DNA of 64,000 bases from Azolla caroliniana. Lineage: Eukaryota > Polypodiophyta. The notes under the pieces were generated by a model. The model was given only the letters and a program-made list of their open reading frames with translations, was not told where the DNA came from and did no database searches. Made by a program: the position numbers and the translations under genes. The stretch covers positions 9,858,001 to 9,922,000 of the forward strand of contig JBHGNT010000006.1 of NCBI GenBank assembly GCA_043228905.1, written 5' to 3'. Positions 45,401-54,150 of the stretch are shown piece by piece. Numbering within the stretch: the first letter of the stretch is position 1; each line of letters opens with the position of its first letter.

Positions 45401-46615
45401 ATGATCTATCCAACTGACACCAGGTTCTTTGTTATTGTCGTGACGTGCAACACGTTCATGAGTTTTCCCTTCTGTCCGACATGACTTAAGGGAACTCCAC
45501 TAACATGTTCGATTGGGTGCGGTGTGTCATCTTCGGTTTCAACCACTCTCGGTTGCTCTGGTTTCTCCAAATATGAGAACCATTCTTAATGGCTAATCAT
45601 ATGATTTGATATTGTGGAGTCAACGTACCACACCACGTCATCCGATTGTGAGGTGGTCTTCTCATCACAAAGCCTGGCGCTTTTCCGGTCTTTCCAATTC
45701 CAGATTCTTCCGATCCTTCGATGTAGTGCGAGCTTTGCTAACTAAATTGTGTGGCATTGTCGGATTTGGATTTGTCCAAATCTGTGTGCTTCTTCCAACA
45801 CTCACTCTCCTTGTAGCCTTTCTTGCCATAGTATTAGCATTCCGTGTTAGTCTTAGATTGCTAGTTTCTGGCACAACCTTGACCCCCTGCTCCCGGAGGG
45901 TTCGAAACTATTGTCGGCATGATGATTATGCCTTCGGTTTTGCACATGTGGGCCGCCTCCATTGTGTGTCGACCCGCCTCCATGGGTTCTATCCCCATCC
46001 ATGTACAACATTTTGTTGTCGGTGTGCGTGCTCGTCAACGCACATGTGTGGTTATCTTCAACAAGAAGCATCGATTGCAACTCGAAGAATGACGATGTAC
46101 TCTCTCTCGTGCAAACCGTTGTCTAGAATGGTCCGAACTTATATGCCAACCCACCGAGACAGATCTGCACCATTTCATCCTCCTCAACAGTCACGTTGAT
46201 GGAGGCGAGAGAGTTGCAGATGTCCTTGATCCGGGAGGTTGTAATCAGCCACCGACATGTCCCTTTGTCAAACATTGCTCAACTCCTGTCTAAGTTGTAG
46301 CTTTCTGGCTGTGGTGCTCACGGCGAACATCTTCTTCAGATTTCCCCAAGCCTCCTTTAGCATCTTAGCATCCTGGATGTAGCTCAATAGTTGATCGCCA
46401 ACACTAGATGCGAAGCAATAGAGAACTCTACTTGCCGTCTGTTACCAGTCCGGAAAATCCCCATGTATCGAATCAAGTGCTGCATCATTTGCTCCTTCAA
46501 CATAACTCCAATACCCGTGTCGGAGCACATACTGGTGCATCTTGTACAACCACGATGCGTAGTTGTTTCTATTGAGCGTCTCTCTCGGAAGAGAGCTTCC
46601 CATACCTCTATCCAT
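42482..46615 (-). pseudogene. copia C gag-pol pseudogene
   Basis: From ATG 46615 the minus strand encodes a copia gag (ASWLYKMHQYVL, WGNLKKMFAVSTTARKLQL) and a decayed knuckle (GKKGYKESECWKK, about 45800-45840). Protease (WYVDSTISNHM, altered from DSGASNHM) and pre-integrase (SDIDLWHKQFDHVNF) follow. The integrase end has LGHLRVFRSITYVHV and CILIGYSNKREGYKCYNP (about 44405-44540). Reverse transcriptase shows GCRWVYKIKY and LLYVDDLVIAGADP (about 43330-43375), and RNase H shows YTHADWARNASDRMSTSGF and IVALSSMEAEYRG. Many stops and frame changes are present. Confidence 0.85.
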
Positions 46616-46701
46616 TTCTTTGCTTATCTGTTCTTACCAGGTGTTAGGTCTTGGTTTGTGTTGAAAGCTCTTGTCGGTAGCAAAGGATGTTCAACCCTCA
46701 T

Positions 46702-46714
46702 GCTCCGATACCAT
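46702..46714 (-). other. primer-binding site of copia C
   Basis: The minus strand reads TGGTATCGGAGCA, one mismatch from the initiator-Met-tRNA complement. The adjacent sequence at 46717 is an LTR in the opposite orientation. Confidence 0.7.
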
Positions 46715-46716
46715 AT

Positions 46717-47201
46717 TGTTGAGAGACCAGCTCAACATGGGCCAAATTGGCAGAAGAAGACGAGAGCCGAATCGGTTGAAGACCAATCGACTAGGCTTGA
46801 ATCGGCTGAAGAAACCAAGAGCCGAATCGAAGAGAGTTCGATTTGGGTGAGCCGAGTCAGAGGGATTCTGATAGGCCGTTGGATGTCTATATTCCTATTT
46901 TAGTAAATAGGAATATTATAGGCAGAATTAGTGTTAGGCTCATTTTGGAGCATTCAAGTACTGATGGTACTTGTTGTGTCAGCCTGCTCGTCAAGGCTTG
47001 TATAAAGAGTGCTCACTAAGCATGGTGTATGTACAGAGTCTATAGAGTGTTCATTATTTGAAATTGTAGTATTGTTGTCTACTCTCTCTGTCTCTCTCAC
47101 TGTGTATCCATTCTCTATGTTTACCTAACTGTCGAGTTTCAAACAACCGACTGTGTACTTGGTGTCTATCACACACGCTTCCGCACACGAATACTTTTAC
47201 A
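46717..47201 (+). repeat. 5' LTR of copia D
   Basis: It starts TGTTGAGAGACCAGCTCAAC and ends TACTTTTACA directly before a perfect primer site. TATA (TTGTATAAAGAGTGC) is at 47001 on the plus strand. A CTCTCTCTGTCTCTCTCACTG leader follows. The orientation is therefore plus, although a minus-strand primer site (copia C) abuts its left edge. Confidence 0.85.
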
Positions 47202-47213
47202 TGGTATCAGAGC
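47202..47213 (+). other. primer-binding site of copia D
   Basis: TGGTATCAGAGC, an exact initiator-Met-tRNA complement, follows the LTR end without a gap. Confidence 0.9.
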
Positions 47214-47305
47214 GCGAGGGTTGAGACTCCTCTGCAATCGATAGAAAAGCAAGCGAACAAGGAAGAGACAAGTTTCTTGTTTTATGGAAAAGAAAGGATA
47301 GGAAC

Positions 47306-47774
47306 ATGGATAGAGGAATAGGAAGTTCACTTCCGACCGAAAAGCTCGATAGGAGCAACCACGCATCTTGGTCGTACAAGATGCACCAGTACCTACTCGG
47401 GCACAATTACTGGAGTTATGTCGAAGGAGGTAATGATGCCACACCCGAATCGACACACAAATATTTCTCGGCCTAGAAACAAGCAGTGAGCAGAGTTTTG
47501 TACTTCGCATCCTATGTGAGTGACCAGCTTTTGAGCTGCATTCAGGACGCCAAAACGCCGAAGGATGATTGGGGAAATCTAAAGAAGATTTTCGCCATGA
47601 GCACCACAACCAGAAATCTTCAACTCAAACAGGGGTTGAGCAATGTCCGACAAAGAGATATTTCAGTGGCTGATTACACCTCCAAGATAAAGGAGATTTG
47701 CAACTCCCTCGCCTCCATCAACGTGAATGTCGAGGAGGACGAAATGGTGCAGATTTGCCTCAGAGGGTTGGTGT
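47306..47774 (+). pseudogene. copia D gag, N-terminal part
   Basis: It starts MDRGIGSSLPTEKLDRSN and continues HASWSYKMHQYLLGHNYW. After a TAG near 47476 come DQLLSCIQDAKTPKDDWGNL, ISVADYTSKIKEICNSLASI and EEDEMVQICLRGL, the UBN2-type copia gag. The frame is cut at 47774 by the insertion of chromovirus A and continues at 53536 (SKFGAF-type sequence). Confidence 0.85.
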
Positions 47775-47779
47775 TGTCA

Positions 47780-47845
47780 TAACTAGACTCGAACCCATAA
47801 CCTTTTGTTACACGGGTCGAGACTTTACCATTAGGTTATGAGTTG
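47780..47845 (-). repeat. antisense tRNA-like module in the A LTR
   Basis: On the minus strand TAACCTAATGG (A-box-like) is followed about 43 nt later by GGTTCGAGTCT (B-box-like, one mismatch from GGTTCGANTCC). No full cloverleaf folds. The module is shared in position by B and by the solo LTR at 12777. Confidence 0.55.
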
Positions 47846-47912
47846 TAATTTGAAGGATATTATTTTCATTTAGGTTTTATTAGGAAATTGATGTATATTC
47901 CAGATTTCTCTG

Positions 47913-47930
47913 GAACATTCTAGAAACTTC
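47913..47930. promoter_or_regulatory. heat-shock element upstream of the A promoter
   Basis: GAACATTCTAGAAACTTC is four alternating units (GAA-TTC-GAA-TTC) with 2-nt spacers, ending 20 bp before TATAAAAG at 47951. The B LTR keeps the same four units at the same distance. Confidence 0.7.
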
Positions 47931-47950
47931 AGGAGTATTCCTGAAGACAC

Positions 47951-47958
47951 TATAAAAG
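47951..47958 (+). promoter_or_regulatory. TATA box of chromovirus A
   Basis: TATAAAAG lies 33 bp upstream of AAATCGGTTCAA. The usual plant spacing of about 30-33 nt puts the RNA 5' end at or next to the first base of that 12-mer. Confidence 0.8.
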
Positions 47959-48064
47959 GAGGCGCAAGGCATTAGTTCGAACCAAATCGGTTCAACGCCA
48001 GTCTTAAGCCTTCTAACTACTGTTGTATATCTTCCGTCATATAATACATATATCTTTCGCATCA

Positions 48065-48112
<48 letters not shown>

Positions 48113-48247
48113 ACTCATTCCTTCTCTCAAAGTTCGACACCTCTCATAGTACTAATCCTTCTCTGTCTTAGTACTATTCCCCAACAATAGTACTAATCCT
48201 TCTTTTAGTACTAATTCCTTCTCTGCCTTAATAGAGTTCCTGACAGT

Positions 48248-48259
48248 TTGAACCGATTT
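48248..48259 (+). other. self-complementary primer site of A
   Basis: TTGAACCGATTT begins two bases after the LTR and is the exact complement of AAATCGGTTCAA at 47984-47995. No tRNA-type site is present. In B the same site has A in place of G at one position and the partner changes from C to T, so pairing is kept. Confidence 0.8.
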
Positions 48260-48333
48260 TTCCTACTAGTCTCCCTCTTCCTTCTGTCTCTCTCCTTTCC
48301 TACTAGTCTCTTATTTCCCTTTTCCTTCATCCC

Positions 48334-49503
48334 ATGGCCACCGTTAGCGCTGAAGAGTATCAATCCGTTTTCTCGGAATTTCAATGCTTGAAAGAGAAGT
48401 TTCATGCTTTGGAACAAGAAAATCAACGCTTGTTGGGGGATCTTCAGCAAATTTCCTTAGAAAAGCAGCAAACACAACAACAGCATGGGGAACTTGCGTT
48501 ACGCGTGCAACAACTCGAAGCAACCATCGTAGCAATGCAACAACAAGGGCACGGAGCACAAGGGATTCATAAAGAACCCAAGATTGGCCTTCCCACGAAG
48601 TTCGATGGAACGCGATCGCAGTTTAGAGGGTTTCTTAACCAGGTACGGTTAGTTATTCAAATGCATCCGTCCCGATATCCCACCGATGCATCACGAGTGG
48701 GTTTAGTAGGCACGTTGTTAACTGGCTCAGCATTAGCATGGTTCGCACCGCTACTAGAAAAGGAATCTCCAGTACTAAATAATTTTGAAGAATTCATAAG
48801 TGAGTTTAAAGCATGTTTTGGAGATACTGACAGCATAAGGACTGCAATCAACAAAATCCGGCGATTACGCCAAGGTGACCGTCCAGCCTCCGCATATGCT
48901 GCAGATTTCCGCCTACTCGCCGCCGATATCCCCTGGGATGATCAAGCATTGATGGAGCAGTTCCGCTATGGTCTACGCAACGATGTCAAGGATTTACTCT
49001 TGACTTTCCCTGAAGAGCCAAAATCATTAACAGAAGCAATCAGTCGAGCGGTCAGATGTGACAACCGCCTCTTCGAGCGACGTTCGGAACGACAATTTCA
49101 GATGCCGAGGGCAAGATCCGAGCCTACCTATGCCTCAATGGTAGCGAAACCTTTTCAAAGGGAGTCACATAATGCGCCTCCAGTAAGTACTCCAACTCCA
49201 ATGGAAATTGACACTACACGTCGTCGTGGGCCGCTATCGGAGGAGGAAAAGCAACGACGCCGAACAAACCGATTATGCCTTTATTGCGGTGGACCAGGGC
49301 ATATCGCGATAAACTGTCCCCATAGACCAAGAAGGCAGGTAAACCAAGTCATTGTTAGTTCTGACTATACTAAACCCGAGTCTATGTCAGTAGGAATCTC
49401 TGATAATCCTCATAGTCATAATAGTCCTAATAGTACTAATAGTCCGAATCTCGCAAACAAATTTGATGTCCTTAGCCAATTAGAAGAAGAGTTAAACGAC
49501 TAA
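48334..49503 (+). CDS. chromovirus A Gag, intact
   Basis: This 389-residue structural protein should assemble the particle and bind the element RNA. It starts MATVSAEEYQSVFSEF (first ATG after the primer site, also conserved in B). Residues about 8-68 are a coiled coil. The capsid-like domain spans about 80-255 (GLPTKFDGTRSQFRGFLNQV, LLTGSALAWFAPLLEKESPV, LRQGDRPASAYAADFRLLA, AVRCDNRLFERRSER). One CCHC knuckle (CLYCGGPGHIAINC) is near residue 310-325, and a Ser/Asn-rich tail follows. The stop is TAA at 49501. This length and coiled-coil plus single-knuckle design are unlike the usual plant chromovirus Gags I know and closer to fungal and sushi types; this is a judgement from memory. Confidence 0.92.
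   Translation: MATVSAEEYQSVFSEFQCLKEKFHALEQENQRLLGDLQQISLEKQQTQQQHGELALRVQQLEATIVAMQQQGHGAQGIHKEPKIGLPTKFDGTRSQFRGFLNQVRLVIQMHPSRYPTDASRVGLVGTLLTGSALAWFAPLLEKESPVLNNFEEFISEFKACFGDTDSIRTAINKIRRLRQGDRPASAYAADFRLLAADIPWDDQALMEQFRYGLRNDVKDLLLTFPEEPKSLTEAISRAVRCDNRLFERRSERQFQMPRARSEPTYASMVAKPFQRESHNAPPVSTPTPMEIDTTRRRGPLSEEEKQRRRTNRLCLYCGGPGHIAINCPHRPRRQVNQVIVSSDYTKPESMSVGISDNPHSHNSPNSTNSPNLANKFDVLSQLEEELND
49491..49497 (+). other. GTTAAAC slippery heptamer, gag-pol junction of A
   Basis: The gag codons GAG TTA AAC GAC TAA contain G-TTA-AAC. A -1 slip yields GTT AAA CGA CTA AGT CCA GCC, which is the open pol frame. The heptamer ends three bases before the gag stop. Pol has no convincing ATG of its own at this point. 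Confidence 0.75.
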
Positions 49504-52500
49504 GTCCAGCCAAAATAGGAGCCGTTTGGTTGGACAGCCCTAGATCTGTGCAGCCCATTAGTGGTTCCATTCCCTCTAAGCAAGTTAGTGATGTGTTCGT
49601 AGTCCAAGTAGCAGTTAGTACTAAAAGTACCCCTCCAGTACATACCTTAGCCCTTCTAGATTCCGGAGCTAATTCTTGCTTCATGGATAGGAATTTTGCC
49701 CGAGCTCATCAGATATCTCTAAGAAAGCTCCCATGTCCAGCCTCAGTAGTAGTCATTGATGGTCGTCCCATTGCTTCTGGTAATATCATAGAAGAGTCGG
49801 AACCCGTTAATATTGTCCTAGATAACTTAACATGTGTAGTATCATTTAATATTATTAGTATTCCAGAACATCCCATAGTTTTAGGATTACCATGGTTCGA
49901 GTTACATGACCCAGACATAGATTGGAGGACAAGGGAAATCCGGTTGCGACAAACCCAAGGATCTACCCAGAAGGTTGCAACCATTTCGCTACGTCAGTTG
50001 CGTGAGGAAGGGCGCAAGGAGGAAATGTTTCTCTTTGCAATATCAGTACAACCCTCCAGCACCACCAAAGAGGAGTCCACCGTTCAACTTCCCGAGAAGT
50101 AACGTCAGTATGCTGATGTGTTCGATAAAGTACAAGCCAACACACTTCCTCATCATCGGCCGTACGACTGCGCCATCGACTTACAACCGGGAAAAGAACC
50201 GCCATGGGGGCCGATCTACAATTTGTCACCAACCGAGCTAGAAGTCCTTCGAGCCTATATAGAGGAGAATTTGGAGAACGGTTTCATTCGGCATTCGAAA
50301 TCTCCAGCCGGCGCACCCATTTTCTTCGTCAAGAAAAAAGATGGCTCGCTTCGACTCGTTGTAGATTACCGTGGCTTGAATAAGGTCACAGTAAGAAATA
50401 GGTATGCTCTTCCCCTTATCTCAAGTCTTTTAGAACGGATCAACGGTGCCAGGTTCTTCACGAAGATCGACTTACGAGGAGCCTATAACCTCGTACGGAT
50501 CCGACCAGGAGATGAATGGAAGACCGCGTTTCGCACCAGATATGGGCACTTCGAGTATACGGTCATGCCGTTCGGACTCACTAATGCGCCGGCAGTCTTC
50601 CAGCACATGGCGAATGATATATTTCGAGACCTCTTGGATGATTTTTTGATCATCTATTTGGATGATCTACTGGTTTATTCAAAGACCCAAGAAGAACATG
50701 ATTCTCATGTACTATTAGTACTAAAACGACTTCGAGAACATGGTCTGTATGCAAAGTTAGAGAAATGTAGTTTCGGGTGCAACCAAGTGGAGTTTCTCGG
50801 CTATGTCATCTCCTCAGAAGGCATATCTATGGACCCAGCCAAGGTCAAAACGGTGATAGAATGGCACACTCCGCGTTCGGTGCGGGATGTGCAATGCTTC
50901 CTAGGCTTTGCAAATTTCTACCGGAAGTTCATACAAAATTACTCAAAAATTGTGCTGCCTCTCACACAGCTCACCAGGAAGGGACAATCATTCATTTGGT
51001 CTAAAGAGACGGACATGGCTTTCGAGAGTCTTAAGAAGGCGTTTACATCAGCTCCAATTTTAGGTCATGTGGATCCGGAAAAACCATTCATTATCGAAGC
51101 TGATGCATCGGATTTCGCATTGGGGAGCATTCTGTCACAACAGGGTAACGACGAGAAGCTACATCCTGTGGCTTTCCACTCCCGTAAGTTTGACGCCGCC
51201 GAAATCAACTACGAAATTCATGATAAAGAGCTATTAGCAATAGTTGATTCTTTTATGCAATGGAGGCATTTCCTGGAGGGATCTCCTCATCAGGTCACTG
51301 TATTCAGTGACCACAAGAACCTTGCCTACTTTCAAGATGCTCGTGTACTGAATCGACGTCAAGCTCGGTGGGCCCATTTCCTCACACGCTTCGACTTCAA
51401 AATTACACATCGTCCGGGGAAGCACCAAGGGAAGGCAGATGCATTATCACGGCGTTCGTATCTAACACCACGTCCCGGTGAGCCAGCTTTCGATAACCAG
51501 AAGCAAGTAATCTTGGGTCCAGCACGACTGCAAGCAGCACAGATCTTTGACATGCCCGTGGATTCCGACATTACCAATACTATACGTGAGGACTTGAAGA
51601 CTGACGCTTTCGCCCAAGCTATACTAGCACAAATTGACCCCTCTCGAGCGTCATGTTCACAATCACAATCACCAGGTACGGATTATCGGCAATTCAAATA
51701 CTGTGATGGATTACTCTTCTTTAAAGAACTTTTGTATGTTCCTAATGGTTCTTGCCGCCTTCGAGTAGTACAAAACTGCCATGACACATATACAGCAGGA
51801 CATTTTGGTAGTACTAAAACATTAGATTTAGTACAACGATCATTCTGGTGGCCCCGTATGCGACAATTTGTCGAAGATTTTGTTCGGACTTGCGATACAT
51901 GCTGCAGAGCGAAAATGCCAAGACATCATCCATATGGTTTATTAGAACCATTACCAATTCCAAGCAAGCCATGGCAATCCATTGCTCTTGACTTCATTAC
52001 AGATCTTCCAGTCTCTAAGGGATTCAGTGCGATTCTCACAGTGGTGGATCGATATACGAAGATGGCTCATTTCTTACCATGTACTAAAGAAATATCTAGT
52101 GAAGACACCGCCGAAATTGTCATGCGGGAAGTATGTCGGCATCATGGACTCCCTGATAATATCATCAGCGATCGTGGACCCCAGTTTGTGTCAAAATTCT
52201 GGAAGCACCTTTTTAAAATGCTGAAGGTCACTTGTAACCTCTCCTCCGGCTACCACCCACAAACCGACGGTCAAGCCGAACGAACAAATCAAACACTGGA
52301 GCAGTATCTGCGGTGCTTTCTCAACTATCATCAGAATGACTGGGCAGATATTCTTCCGTTCGCCGAATTTGCCTATAATAACGCTATCCACGCATCGACT
52401 AAAGTCACGCCATTCTACGCTTATACGGGATATCATCCCCGGTGGTGTGTCCTTGAAACCCCAGAAGTGTCCACAAATCCTTACGCGGAGGATCGTTTGG

Positions 52501-53087
52501 AGCGGTTACGCAAGATACAAGCGGATTTATCTACTCAACTCCAGCAAGCTCAACAATCACACAAGGACTACGCAGATCGTCATCGACTTCCATCCAGTTT
52601 TAACATTGGAGATCGGGTGTGGCTGCTACGACGACACATCAAGACTACTCGCCCATGTGAGAAGTTGGATTATCGACGATTAGGTCCTTTCCGTATTATC
52701 GGGAAGATTAATGATGTCGCTTTTCGTCTCGAGCTACCTCCGCAACTTCGGATACACCCGGTGTTTCATAGTTCTCTCCTCGAACCCTATCACGAGAGCA
52801 CTATCCCAGGACGTACTATACAACCTCCACCTCCTATCGAGCTCGAAGATGGACCTGAGTATGAGGTCGCTGCCATCCTCGATTCCAAGATTGTTCGCAA
52901 CAAGCTCTACTATCTAGTCGATTGGCTAGGATATAGTCCCAGCGAGCGTACTTGGGAACCGATCGAGAATGTGACCAATGCTCGTGCTCTTCTAGAAGAC
53001 TTCCATCGACGATATCCCGAGAAACCGGGTCCTCAATCCAAAACGACTCGTGAAACTCGTCGTTTTAAAGGGGGGATAGTGTCATAA
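49491..53087 (+). pseudogene. chromovirus A pol, one nonsense codon
   Basis: The -1 frame gives the protease (LALLDSGANSCFMD near 49650-49690) up to TAA at 50100-50102, where B has TAT. From 50118 a 989-codon stretch is open. Within it, reverse transcriptase shows YRGLNKVTVRNRYALPLI and YLDDLLVYS (catalytic DD near residue 180), RNase H EADASDFALGSIL (about 324) and FSDHKNLAYF. The integrase zinc finger (HDTYTAGH, CDTCCRAK, about 551-600) and D-D-E core (DFITDLPVS about 623, DRGPQFVSKFW about 685, NQTLEQYLR about 728) follow, then LDYRRLGPFRI (about 850). A C-terminal chromodomain (YEVAAILDSKI, YYLVDWLGYSPSERTWEP) lies at about 913-960. Only the single stop prevents a full polyprotein. Confidence 0.93.
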
Positions 53088-53530
53088 CTAGACTCGAACC
53101 CATAACCTTTTGTTACACGGGTCGAGACTTTACCATTAGGTTATGAGTTGTAATTTGAAGGATATTATTTTCATTTAGGTTTTATTAGGAAATTGATGTA
53201 TATTCCAGATTTCTCTGGAACATTCTAGAAACTTCAGGAGTATTCCTGAAGACACTATAAAAGGAGGCGCAAGGCATTAGTTCGAACCAAATCGGTTCAA
53301 CGCCAGTCTTAAGCCTTCTAACTACTGTTGTATATCTTCCGTCATATAATACATATATCTTTCGCATCATCATTCTCTCTCTCTCTCTCTCTCACTCACT
53401 CATTCCTTCTCTCAAAGTTCGACACCTCTCATAGTACTAATCCTTCTCTGTCTTAGTACTATTCCCCAACAATAGTACTAATCCTTCTTTTAGTACTAAT
53501 TCCTTCTCTGCCTTAATAGAGTTCCTGACA
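53080..53530 (+). repeat. 3' LTR of chromovirus A
   Basis: 451 bp, identical on reading to the 5' LTR except for a CT microsatellite about 20 bp shorter. TATA is at 53256, the primer-complement 12-mer at 53289-53300 and the heat-shock element at 53218-53235. It is followed by the target duplication GGTGT. Confidence 0.95.
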
Positions 53531-53629
53531 GGTGTCGAAGTTCGGAGCATTCTGAATGGTGGTCTGCACGAGGGAGAATACGCCTTCGTTTTTCGAGCTA
53601 CAATTAACGAGTACACACACCGACAACAA

Positions 53630-54150
53630 TAGCAATGAGCACAGTTTTGGCTCAAACTGAACCGAACGTTAAGACATGGTTTAACGGTTTATTGGTTCCA
53701 AAAAATATTAATAGTTTGGTTTGGTTTGGATTTTCGATAAACAGTTCGCGTTCGGTTTGGTTTGGTTCTAAAACTCGGGTTTATAGGTTTTTGGTTAACT
53801 TTTTTTGTACCTTAATAGTTTATTAATTTAATGGTTTAATTAGTGGGTTTTTACTGATTTAATTAATTTAACTTAAATGTTTATTTAATTTAATGGTTCA
53901 ATGAAAGTTTCTTTTATTGATTTAATCAATTTAACTTAAATGCTTATTTAATTTAATGTATTTTTGTTTAATTAGATGTTTAATTAGTTTGATTTAAATG
54001 GTTAAGTTTAAATTTTTTATTAAATGGTTCGGTTTGGTTTCAACTTTTCCCTAAACAGTTTGAGTTTAAATGGTTTGATTTAAATTTTTTATTAAATGGT
54101 TGGGTTCAGTTTCTTTGCCTTGAAACCGAACCGAACCGTGCCCATTGCTA
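53630..54150. mobile_element. hAT-like MITE, copy 2 (complete)
   Basis: 521 bp with terminal inverted repeats TAGCAATGAGCACAG and CCGTGCCCATTGCTA and an AT-rich, GGTTTGG-rich interior without coding capacity. The flanking 8-mers GACAACAA (53622-53629) and GATAGCAA (54151-54158) agree at six of eight positions. They join to the uninterrupted copia sequence seen in element C, consistent with a hAT-type 8-bp duplication that has aged. Confidence 0.75.

Larger units (their letters stand above)
35757..46716 (-). mobile_element. copia element C, minus strand, split by chromovirus B
   Basis: Reading leftward, this has a primer site at 46702-46714, a gag starting MDRGMGSSLP (ATG at 46615), then protease, integrase, reverse transcriptase and RNase H remnants to 42482. 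The coding sequence continues on the far side of B at 36807, followed by about 600 bp of 3' sequence and an LTR at 35757-36155. The 5' LTR is not there: at 46717 the oppositely oriented LTR of copia D begins. C and D belong to one family (both gags start MDRG(M/I)GSSLP). Confidence 0.8.
47775..48245 (+). repeat. 5' LTR of chromovirus A
   Basis: It reads TGTCATAACTAG...TTCCTGACA. In order it holds an antisense tRNA-like block (47780-47845), the heat-shock element GAACATTCTAGAAACTTC (47913-47930), TATAAAAG (47951-47958) and the predicted RNA start AAATCGGTTCAA (47984-47995). The CGCCAGTCTTAAGCC stretch shared with B, a CT microsatellite (about 48067-48108) and four TAGTACTA palindromes (48147-48213) follow. 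Confidence 0.95.
47775..53530 (+). mobile_element. Ty3/gypsy chromovirus A, young, nearly intact
   Basis: The element is 5,756 bp. The LTRs (47775-48245 and 53080-53530) show no substitution on reading and differ only by about 20 bp in a CT microsatellite. The target duplication is GGTGT (47770-47774 and 53531-53535), inside copia D gag. Gag is intact. Pol is entered by a -1 shift and carries a single stop (TAA at 50100-50102). A polypurine tract (TTAAAGGGGGGATAG, 53065-53079) precedes the 3' LTR. LTR identity indicates recent insertion. Confidence 0.95.
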
